Below, piece by piece: positions 37,088-46,503 of a DNA stretch of 64,000 nucleotides (positions are counted from its first letter, which is position 1; each line of letters begins with the position of its first letter). The stretch is taken from the NCBI GenBank assembly GCA_033782935.1, contig JAWQEG010001368.1, positions 372,001 to 436,000 on the forward strand, written 5' to 3'. This stretch comes from Petrolisthes cinctipes. Lineage: Eukaryota; Arthropoda; Malacostraca; Decapoda; Porcellanidae. The position numbers were made by a program, and so were the translations under genes. The notes under the pieces were generated by a model. The model did no database searches, had not been told where the DNA came from, and saw only the letters and a list, made by a program, of their open reading frames with translations.

Positions 37088-37233
37088 TTAAGTGTTTCTG
37101 ATAGTGGCTGCCTGAAAAAAAAGGGGTTTTTTAAGCAAATATTCACCTTAAGGGACATTTGATCCAAAAATATCCTAATGAAATAGAGGGATGTGAAAAA
37201 CACAATTCCACTAGGTGTTTTAAATGTGCCGGT

Positions 37234-37833
37234 GTATTATGCAAAACGCAGGACCATGCAGATTCCAGGACGAGAGAGAAAAAGCGATTATAGCGACACC
37301 TGTCGGTGCGCAAGTAAAACAGGAGTGTTCAATATTATTAAATATGCATTTTTAATACATTTCAGCTAATTAATTTAATTATTTAATTAATTTAATTATT
37401 ATTGATTTTCAGGAAAAAAACGGCTCTTTTATCAAATTAATTACTATAAATGACTAATATAAATAAAAAATAAACATAAATTAATTTGGTAAGAAAAGCC
37501 GTTTTTAAAGAATAAAATATTAAAAACAATTAAATTAATTAATTAAAATTTATTTTTAATTACAAAACTTAATGCTATTTAACTTTAAAATGTTTATTTT
37601 TTATTTATATTAGTCATTTATAGTAATTAATTTGATAAAAGAGCCGTTTTTTCCTGAAAATCAATAATAATTAAATTAATTAAATAAATAAATTAATTAG
37701 CTGAAATGTATTAAAAATGCATATTTAATAATATTGAACACTCCTGTTTTACTTGCGCACCGACAGGTGTCGCTATAATCGCTTTTTCTCTCTCGTCCTG
37801 GAATCTGCATGGTCCTGCGGTTTGCATAATATA
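37234..37833. mobile_element. 600-bp palindromic MITE inside the right end of the Academ-like element
   Basis: Long inverted arms (about 37234-37477 and 37588-37833) run from TATTATGCAAAMCGCAGGACC through GGTGTCGCTATAATCGC and AAAGAGCCGTTTTT to an AT-rich centre. CCGGT occurs on both sides (37229-37233 and 37834-37838). The corresponding uninterrupted sequence in the left end of the host element (around 34240, other strand) has only one such site, so CCGGT looks like a 5-bp target duplication. The superfamily is unresolved. It could form a very large hairpin. Confidence 0.75.
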
Positions 37834-37939
37834 CCGGTAGTAGCGCCAACTTTAGGCCATTCTTAAATATATTCCAACACTCAAACCTTTTGTATTCAAG
37901 ATGTAATTTAAATTTCCGTCAGCTCCAGCATTATATGGG

Positions 37940-38240
37940 GCGTCGCGGGACAAAAGAGGTTCCACGAACATTTTGGAATGTTCTAAATGTTCGCGGAACG
38001 ACTCTGAAATCAAAGCATTTGCTAGACGCTTCGATCGACGTTGGATTTTTGAAGAGCGACATCGCTCTAAGGCTCCCTTTTGTTCGCCCAAATTCGTTGG
38101 AGCGACTTTTGGAGCGCCTTTTCGCAGTACAAGAATCTTCGCGTGTCACCCAGCACGGTGTGTGTGAGCCAGCTGCTAGGTTCGAGCGTTATATAAGACG
38201 GAAGCGTGGGACCTGAGGTCAGTGAGCACGAGGCATCCAC
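37940..38240 (+). promoter_or_regulatory. Promoter-like island: heat-shock-element-like boxes, TATA box, TCAGT initiator
   Basis: TATATAAG lies at 38190-38197 and the arthropod-type initiator TCAGT at 38219-38223, giving the normal spacing of about 30 bp. About 240 bp upstream, GGAATGTTC (37975-37983) followed by TGTTCGCGGAAC makes inverted GAA/TTC pentamers like heat-shock elements. TTCCAGAA at about 38342 is another. The stretch is much richer in G+C and CG than its AT-rich neighbours. No recognisable ORF follows, so the transcript, if any, is unknown. Confidence 0.45.
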
Positions 38241-38600
38241 ACAGCGTGGAATTCTCAGCATCGACAATTGGCGACAATCAGCGTCGAGGGACGGAAAACC
38301 GCATGTGGGAGTCGGTCCCTCGACGCTGAATGTTACCAAATAGTTCCAGAAAATCCGACCATCGGCCGATGGTGCGAGCGACAATGGGCGAAATTGGGGT
38401 TCGAACGACCTTTCGAACGCCAGTATGGCAGCCGTCGATCGCCTGAGAGGATGGTTCGAGCTCCATCGCTCTGCCAGCTAGCGAACGTCTATCGAATGTC
38501 ACGAATGTCGTTCCCACGAATGGTGGGAACATGCTGCTGCAATGGAAAACATTGCTCGATAACATAGCACGACCTCGGCGACATTGCTCGAATATGTGTA
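38240..38600 (+). other. GC/CG-rich stretch downstream of the promoter-like island
   Basis: Rich in TCGA and CGAACG-type strings, including a hairpin of CAGCGTCGAGGGAC (38279-38292) with GTCCCTCGACGCTG (38315-38328). The right part (38315-38355) is a direct, diverged copy of 33675-33715. Short ORFs on both strands show no family resemblance. Possibly an untranslated leader or part of another repeat family. Confidence 0.45.
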
Positions 38601-39450
38601 AAGCGCGATTTTTGTCCCCTTAATTTAATATTACTATTTTACTTTACTCTGGGAGGAAAACAGAAACCCACTGCCATTAATAAAACAAAAAGCCACCAGT
38701 GTATGCTACTACTTTATCCTATAGCTGTATCAACCTGGTCTGGAAAAAAAACAAGAGACCGATGAGGAACAGGACTTGCCTTGCGAATACCAAAAATAAA
38801 TCATACAAAGGACAAGTCCAGCTCCTCTCCAGTACTGGGTAAACGCTGCCACCACCAGACCAAAGTCGATCCGAGGAACCAAGTGAACACACACTGGAGG
38901 GGTAGCATATCGTTAGCTTATTTAGGCGCGTGAGTAAGCAACCCAGACTACAATTTTAATGGGGGTACGATCAGTGTTGTGAATTGAGAATTAATATCTA
39001 TATAGGAACACAGTCTATTTGCTAATATCGGTGACGGAAATACTCAACTAATTATAAACCCGTTTATTTAAATATTATCACACCAGTCCATTGATATTTA
39101 TATAATAATACAATAATATTTTCCCCCTCCCTTGTCAATATTTCCTACTACCCGTTCTGTCAACGAGGACAGGAAGAATTCCGTGTCTCGTTAGTTGACA
39201 GAGATCTGAACACTCTTAAATCCATATACCAAAAACAATAACAACAATATTTAAAAAAAACTCACATTCTAAACATCAATATCCTAATACATCCTAACAT
39301 CAATATCCTAATACTATTATTCGAATTGTGAATTGTCAGCAATTATTTAGTATTATTCACCACATGTGTGTCAAGTTGCTCAAGGGTTTGTTACTAAATG
39401 GCGGCTTCTCCCAGCTGTTATCACCAAAGCCAGAAGCAGAATGACACAAA
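38600..39450. other. AT-rich sequence, nothing recognised
   Basis: No ORF, RNA or repeat that I can support. It probably includes the 3' flank of the hAT element below, but I did not find its terminal inverted repeat. Confidence 0.35.
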
Positions 39451-39470
39451 AAAACATACATTAGTATGTC

Positions 39471-42332
39471 CTTGCTTTGATTCCGAGGAGAACATTGGTT
39501 ATTTTTGTACCCATACGGATACGCAGTTGTCACTTCACTATGTTTAACTGGCTAAAGATTCTTTCAACTTTAGCATTAGAATGGGGAATAATAATCACTG
39601 ATAAAGCAAACTTAGCCAGTTCATTAAAAGGATTAGTATGCTAATCATCTCTGTAATTATTTACCTTATTCCAGAATAGTACTGTGTCCTTTACTTGAGT
39701 CCACCTGACGAGAGTTAGATCATTCTACTGACATTTTATTGTAGTAATCTCCGCCGGCGATAGTTACAGTAGTTCCATTAATGGTATTAATGACTCCTTG
39801 ACAACACGGAGTGCATTGTCTACTGAAAGTAACGCCATTTTCTGGAAAACTTCAACATTGTTAGGTAGTTTCTGCCGTAACTCCTTCACTACATGAACGA
39901 TAAACTTTATACATCTGTCTCTCACTGTGTGTTCTTGATCAGTAGGAAAACCTTTCTTTCGCATATTTTCCACTTCTCTCTCGAATTCATAACCTAGGTA
40001 AGGTTTGGGGTCCATATAATTTTCAATAACGCTCTCCAAAAGGTCAAACTTGAATGTTGGCAAGGTTATTTTTTCACTACAGACTTCATAAAAATCACTA
40101 AGTCATCAAGTAATTTGGTAGGATCTACATCATTTCCCTCAAAAGACTTGTTCACTCGTCTGATATCTTTTAATACTGGGACCCAAAACTTTATATAAGC
40201 AAGGTTTTGTGGATCATTATACATTTTGTAAAGCATTTCAGCTGTGTAGCACTTTTCACTGTGTCGTGCAACATCAAAGTGTGTTTTCAGTTCCAATCAC
40301 TGATCACAAATCCTCTCGATGGCTGTACTTATGGAGAGCCATCGAGTTTGACATGCTTTGATAATTTTTAAAGGATCATGGTTATCATTTGGAAGGTTGT
40401 ATATAATCTTGTATGTTGAGTGCCTAGACGAAGATCTCGAAAACCAATTGTAGGTTTCAGTTATTACGAAATCCAAGTTCCTTGGCAAGGTCTCTGGTGT
40501 TGCAGCAGATACAGACAGCTGCAGCAAGTGACACACGCAACGGATTAAAATTAGATTCAGAACCTCTTTTTTCAGCTTCTCATTTACACCATTGTTCACT
40601 CCAACCATGACACTCGCATTATCTGTACCAATTCCTCTCAACTTTTTTAGGTCCAATGCAAATTCATTCAGTTCTTTTCAGTGCAGTGACAATGCCCACT
40701 GCATTCGATTATTCTAATTCAAAAAGGTTTAGATGTGAAGAAATAATCCTCTCCTTTTCTTCATCATTGTATATTATGGCAATACCCAAATGCTTAATAT
40801 CACTAACATCAGTTGATTCATCCAACAATAGACTATACTCATTATTTCCAATGCCTTTTCTTAATTCTGACATGAAGTGAGGATACAAGACATTTTTTAT
40901 AATACCACTACACTTCGATCTCCGTACTTGAATGCGAGCTGCAACACTGCTTTCTGGCAAACATCGTTTGCATCATTCACTTAAATGATCACTACACCTT
41001 TTCACCCTCAAATTAAAATAACTGAAGTTCAAATTAAAACATTTAAAGTTTAATTTAAACTACCTGAAGTTTAATTTAAACTACCTGAAGTTTAATTTAA
41101 ACTGCCTGAAGTTTAATTTAAACTACCTGAAGTTTAATTTAAACTACCTGAAGTTTAATTTAAACTACCTGAAGTTTAATTTAAACTACCTGAAGTTTAA
41201 TTTAAAACATCTGAAGTTTAATTTAAAACATCTGAAGTTTAATTTAAAAGAACTGAAGTTTTATTAATAATAAGTAAACTCTAAATTAAAATAAAACAAA
41301 TAATTCAATTAATTGATCGTAGACTAATATCTGTATGTGTGATTTGTAATGTAAAGGAGATTTCCTGTGTACGATTACATAAACAATTAAATAAACATTC
41401 ACCGATAATTAAACATGATAATAACTGGGATTTCTTTACTGTTCATCAGAAAAATAAAAACAATCACGTGTGATTTACAATAAAATAAATAAATAAAATA
41501 AATAGTATACAACATTACATTGCCTTTGTTTGCAGTATTAAACTGAAATATTTAATTGTCATCATACCTAAGATCTTGGATCTGCATTGCACTCGGAAAT
41601 TTTTTTTGTACACGGTTGGAGGTTTTCAAACACAGCATTGGCGTGATAGCCGATATGGCATTATCAATGCAGCATTCAAGATATTGCAATCTGTATTCTG
41701 TGTGTGTCATACTCTCTGGGGAAGTGTTCATCATAGAAGTAGAATTAATTTGCAAGTAATTTCCTTGGTACAGAGCCTATGATACGCTGCTCATTTATTT
41801 TTATCTACTGTACAATGAATTCATGAACAAATGAGTTATATTTTGAATTACAGTTCACTTACTTTTAATAAAACTTCTGTTCTTTTAAATTAAACTTCAA
41901 ATGTCTTAAATTAAACTTCAGTTGTTGTAAATTAAACATCAGGTAGTTTAAATTAAACTTCAGATGTTTTAATTTGAACTTCAGTTATTTTAATTTGAGG
42001 GTGAAAAGGTGTAGTTGACATAGATGTATGCTTAGCAACAAATAATACAATCTGACCCTTTGGAATCTGTTCCTGACAAGATTTTGTTACAGACTGACAC
42101 TTTAATGTTGGTTGCCTAGCAGCTGACATAGCTTCTGCATTATTTATGCGTTTCTTACTTTTGCCAAGATCTTTCAAGTCACTTAACTTTGGAATCAGTA
42201 CAGACTGACAATACCTGCACTGAGGCACACTGGTTCCGGTACTTTCTTTTTCTCCACACACCAGTCCCGTTACGCCGGGTCCTGTAACCATTTCCCTCGG
42301 AACTTCTGCGTATATCAAGACCGCTTTGGCAT
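39471..42332 (-). pseudogene. Decayed hAT transposase (ZNF862/BED-type), split by a MITE
   Basis: The minus-strand start MPKRS at 42330-42332 is followed by stops, then a BED-finger remnant (CRYCQSVLIPKLSDLK) that has lost its histidines. The RNase-H-fold core follows: LLLDESTDVSDIKHLGI (first acidic patch), then IGTDNASVMVG (second D), RCVCHLLQLS and ACQTRWLSI. Next is NYMDPKPYLGYEFE, and finally the dimerisation region with PHSNAKVERIFSQLNIVK. At least six stops or shifts (for example near 40970, 40657-40700, 40297, 40065 and 39535) make it inactive. Genes of this type encode a cut-and-paste transposase with 8-bp targets. A MITE sits between the BED part and the catalytic core. Confidence 0.85.
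40995..42011. mobile_element. 1017-bp MITE with TA target duplication, inside the hAT gene
   Basis: The ends are CACCTTTTCACCCTCAAATT on both sides, forming a perfect inverted repeat of about 47 bp. TA flanks both ends (40993-40994 and 42012-42013). Internally, a 21-bp motif containing CCTGAAGTTTAATTTAAA is repeated about nine times after the left end, and inverted copies occur before the right end. Removing the element and one TA makes the hAT reading frame continuous across the site, which fixes the boundaries. TA targets suggest Tc1/mariner derivation, though the tip is not the usual CAGT. Confidence 0.88.
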
Positions 42333-42375
42333 GGTTAACTACGACTAATGATGAGTTATTTATCACGTTCCTTAA

Positions 42376-42962
42376 CCCCTTAGGACCGACTTCTTCTTTT
42401 TTTTTTTCATCCCCATTTTCGACTTTCATGTAGGCAAATTTTGTTCTTACAGAATGAAAGAGCTTGAATTTACACACCAGGAACTGAAAACGGGAGCCTC
42501 CTAGGTGTACGCGTTTGCGTATGACAGAGCGTCAAAGTCCGAAAATAAATAAATAGTATCCCCTGAAACGCATGTAAGAAAACCTCATACGCTCTGCGTA
42601 CCTCTAAACATGTATATAAACACCTAAATAATGCGTTTAAGTGGTTTTCAATGATAATAAACGTATTTCAGTGTAATTTTGTGTGTCTAGACTCTCCTGG
42701 AGTATAGTAGACAGCAGAGAGATACGAGAAACATAAGAAAACACCATGTAGTGGTGAGATATTTCCTTGTTGGCATACGCAGCTGCCAAACACCACTACC
42801 ACAGTCAATCCTTTTCTCAAGGACGTTAGCTTTCCATCGTTACCAACGCCAGCTCGCTAGCTACTCGCTACAGTTTTTTATAGGTACGTCGACATGTCGG
42901 TGATTCGGAGCGAACCATTAATTTTTTTATCACCGATATGTCGGTCAATCGGTCCCAAGGGG
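42376..42962. mobile_element. TTAA-flanked MITE (587 bp), piggyBac-like ends
   Basis: TTAA at 42372-42375 and 42963-42966. Inner ends are CCCCTTAGGACCGA and, in reverse, CCCCTTGGGACCGA (13 of 14 identical). TTAACCC tips are typical of piggyBac-type elements. It lies about 40 bp upstream of the hAT start, so it may sit in that element's 5' leader. No coding capacity is seen. Confidence 0.8.
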
Positions 42963-42966
42963 TTAA

Positions 42967-43940
42967 TTTGATCAGCGTGCACGGTACTGCAAGCACTGCA
43001 GACGTCCACCTTTATGGACAGCGGTCTGTAAACTGGCCAGGATGAATGATTGAATGAACCTTATGAACGGACAGTGGACAGGTCCAGAACGGAATGGCGA
43101 GTAGTAACACTGTAACAGACTAACGAGGGTTGCCAGCATGCCAGGTGCACGCGTATAATTTTCGAAAATTTTACTTTTTATCATTTTCAGTTTTTATCAC
43201 AAGAAAAAGAGATTCAATTGGCGAAACTTTTGGAATATTTCTAAATATGTTGAATAATTTCGGAAATGGAATACCAAAATTGGCAAGTGGCAAATAACTC
43301 GGTGCCGCGTGCAGCACTGCGGCGTCCAGGGGATGGACGGACGGGAACAGAACGTGTGAGCCCGCTGTCACGGCCCTGTAACCGACAACCAGAACCAGCC
43401 CGACAACTAGGCACCAGCTGCTGCCCTTAACTACCCAGTTTGAGCAGCAGTTGCACATACCAACCAATCATTGACCTGCTGGTATCTCTAGACTGACCAA
43501 TCCGCTGTCAGTACGGGGTACAAAGCTCCTACATTCGGCTCACCAACGCACTGGCAGTGTTGCCGTTTTGTGGATATTTGTATGCCAGCGTGGTTATATG
43601 GTGAAGTCTGGCAACCCTCTGTGGACAAACTCGTCCACGTCCACATCACCGTGACAACAAACCAATGCACTCTGGTGAATTTTATCCTCCTTGTCCCGTC
43701 AGTTCTTGAAGAAACCCATTGAATCATCATCTTAGCTGCTGTAAGTGTTATTCATATTTGTATTATGCACTGTGTGCGTTGTACTGTAATCGTATATTAG
43801 CTAAATGTTTACTGAATACCAACCTCTCCTGCATATTATGATCGTATACCATTCACAACATTCCATTTTCTTCCATTTTCTGTCAAAGAGAAATGCGAGG
43901 TGAAAATTTCTATTGATGTTAAACATTAAATTTTATAGAA
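42967..43940. other. GC-richer sequence, possible small hAT MITE, no gene
   Basis: GAGGGTTGCCAG at 43125-43136 is answered by its inverse at 43608-43619. The tip resembles hAT ends (CAGAGGGTTGCCAGA), but no 8-bp duplication is visible. TGTCACGGCCCTGTA at about 43369 equals the first 15 bases of the presumed LTR at 60189. Otherwise nothing is recognised. Confidence 0.35.
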
Positions 43941-43941
43941 C

Positions 43942-44280
43942 GTGAACCTACCTCAATGTCCTGACAGACATGCGGTACATATACAGGATTGTAATATCAC
44001 TGACTTTTATAATAAATTACAGGAAATGAAGGACAATGAGGGAGTACATCAATTTAATAACTTTGCTACTTTCGCATTGCAGGTGTTGGCACTACCTACA
44101 TGCAACAATGCTGCAGAAAGACTGTTTTCTAAATTAAATTTAATTAAAACAGATACCAGGAACAGGCTCCAGATGCCAGCACTCCAAGCACTGACTGTTC
44201 TGTCTGAGTCAGTTAAGTCACAAGAGTGCTGTAATAAATTCCTTCCTTCAGAAGCTACGCTACATTCTCTTCTCACGTAA
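43942..44280 (+). pseudogene. hAT transposase C-terminal (dimerisation) fragment, plus strand
   Basis: Open frame of 112 codons ending LLT. The segment ALPTCNNAAERLFSKLNLIK followed by TDTRNRLQMPALQAL is the hAT C-terminal dimerisation motif (small residue-NAAER-F/FS-KTD.RN). Nothing upstream encodes the catalytic part on this strand, and the neighbouring hAT relic runs the other way, so this is a separate fragment. Confidence 0.75.
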
Positions 44281-45060
44281 TAATTGTGCCGTTTCATATA
44301 TATTAATACTGTAGGTATGTAATGCTGGCTTATGTTTTCATGGTCTGTATTTATGAAGTCTATTAAAGTACTGTATTACTTTCTGTGGTATATAAACTGA
44401 CCATTTATATTAACATTATTAATTTACATTGATTTTAATAATCCTTGTAATGTTTGCAAATAATTATATTATTTGTATTACAATAATGAACAAAATTAAA
44501 ATTTTCGTTATACAAGAAAGCATTTCCCTTATTTATAGTTATGTTATATGTAGTGATATGTATGAGGCAGTGTGTGAAATTACAACGTGGGAAATATACG
44601 GATAAACCTGTTGTTATAATGATCTTCGTAGAGTCCCTGGACTCGGACGTGTCCTCCCCGAGCTCCGTCTTCCTTCTCATTTATCCTTTCCTCTTTTTTT
44701 TTAAATTAACGAACCCTTCATATCATCACATTTCATCAAGATAAGTATCGAGATTGTTTGTTCTTGCTGTCATTTCACGTCATCTTTTCCTTCTTTTTAT
44801 TACCGTTTTTAATGTCTTTTAAATTTACACAGACCCTCCCTCAACATAACACCGTCCCCCACCCCTCAATTTTCACTATTTTTAATAATACAGTTCTTTT
44901 TTTAGTGTATTTTATCATCTTTTTAACATTTGTATATCCTTTTTAGTTAAATTCATAGGTTTTATTATCAATTCTCTTTTTTTTATATAACTGACCCCTG
45001 ACACAAGTTAGGGGTTTGTTTACGTTTTATTCCTTCCTGCAGCTGTGCAGACTGTCTCGG
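44281..45060. other. AT-rich, T-run-rich sequence, nothing recognised
   Basis: No supportable feature. The last 100 bp probably form the 5' leader of the CR1-like LINE that follows. Confidence 0.35.
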
Positions 45061-45107
45061 TACAGGGGTAAGTTTGTGTTGTATATTTATATTGGTGCTT
45101 TATAAAC

Positions 45108-46502
45108 ATGTACAGACACACCCCACACAAAACAACATACACATGTACACTAACAATATTCTACACATACTGCTCACTAGTTTTAATACTCTACAACACT
45201 GACAATAAAAACACTGGCTGCACACATACCAACACACCAGACTCACTAACACCAGACATCTACACCCACACCTCCATATACACACACCTGTTTGGGAACC
45301 TGGGCACCTCTAAGGGCCCTCAAGGGTTAAAGGTGGCTTGCCTCGGCAATCTCCGGGGTGCCCTGTTGCTCCTTATGATGTGTGGTGACACAGGGGCTCT
45401 GATCAACCCTGGCCCCCGCGCCCCAAAGTACCCCTGTCAATTATGCCGACGGGCGGTGAAATGGGGCCAGCGGGCCATCCAGTGCGATCGCTGCTGTGAG
45501 GTTTCCCAGCATGCAGGCTGGTATCATGTCAGCTGTGTTGGGGGCTTCATGGCTGCGTTCGACGGATTGGAGGGTCGGAGCCTTTCGTGGATCTGCTGGG
45601 ACTGTGGTGCGCCTAATTTTATCTCCTCCCTTTTTCACTCCCCAATACACTACACCAATAGATTCAGTTTATTAGACACCACCACTTCATCTTCACCACC
45701 ACCCACAACTGACAACACACCTCCACCATTAGATAGGATCACCCGACGTTTAGGTAGACGCAACAGAGACAATTCCTCCCCTAAACAAAACCGACAGCAA
45801 GACATGACTTCCCTTAACTCCGCATCATCCACTCCTCCACTCCCAAACCATTCTACACCCAACCAGACTCTCCATAGTGCACACTCATTCTCCATAACAC
45901 CAATCACCATCCCCAATAGATCATCCACCCTCACACCCCATTCTACCACTAACACCACACTCGACTCCATCACCCATAAAAAACTGTCTTCCCTTCGTAC
46001 CCTAATCATTAACTTCCGCAGCATCATAAACAAAAGAGCCGCCTTTCACCAAACCCTCCAGACCTATGACCCCGACATTATTATAGGGACAGAGACCTGG
46101 CTCACACCTGACATCCAGGACAGTGAAATCTTCCCGACGGACAGTCCCTATAATATGACCCTACACAGGAAGGACAGAATAGATGATAAACATGGCGGAG
46201 TCCTAATTGCGACAAAGCCAGGACTAGTTGCGACCCCAGCCACCGAACTGAACACGGACTCTGAAATTGTATGGACTAAAATACAGATACAGGGCTGCAG
46301 GACACTCATTATAGGATCATTTTATCGTCCCCCAAATTCAAACTTAGAATACCTGCAGACCCTTGACGATTGTTTATCTAAAATTGACCCCTCCAAAAAT
46401 ATATGGTTGGCTGGTGACTTTAACCTTCCCGACATAAACTGGACAGCACAGGCGACACTGGACAATTCCACCCATATAAGGCGACTTACTATTACAGAAT
46501 GA
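45108..46502 (+). pseudogene. CR1-like LINE: 2A-like remnant, PHD finger and start of AP endonuclease
   Basis: 464 codons from ATG to TGA. Residues 85-103 read ALLLLMMCGDTGALINPGP, a hydrophobic run ending in NPGP, which resembles the 2A-type ribosome-skipping signal reported in related LINEs. The D-x-E spacing before NPGP is lost. Residues 110-166 place cysteines and one histidine (C110, C113, C126, C129, H140, C143, C163, C166) as a Cys4-His-Cys3 PHD finger. A Ser/Thr/Pro linker follows. The endonuclease begins near residue 293 with NFRSIINKRAAF, GTETWLT, FYRPPNSN and AGDFNLPDINW. The frame stops before the last endonuclease motifs. Confidence 0.8.
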
Positions 46503-46503
46503 T

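Larger units (their letters stand above)
33804..37928. mobile_element. Academ-like DNA transposon with 58-bp terminal inverted repeats
   Basis: 33804-33861 begins CTGGAGCTGACGGAAATTTA. The reverse complement of 37871-37928 is the same for 58 bp with one mismatch. Inside the left end are four diverged 137-145-bp tandem units. The right end carries only part of this series, whose sequence from GAATGGCCTAAAGTTGG to CCTAGTGGAATTGTG is shared with 34213-34310. A possible ATTA target duplication flanks the element (33797-33800 and 37930-37933), requiring one or two extra terminal bases. The element carries a single minus-strand gene with an XPG-nuclease-like core, which matches what is described for the AcademX lineage. 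The superfamily call is inference from that nuclease and from the 3-4-bp target size. Confidence 0.65.

Noticed and set aside
37852..38567. ORFs of 60-108 codons on both strands in the CG-rich island
   Set aside because: They arise from low stop density in CG-rich sequence, overlap each other and resemble no family.
43369..43383. Solo LTR, from a 15-base match (TGTCACGGCCCTGTA) to the LTR start at 60189
   Set aside because: The match does not extend beyond 15 bases.
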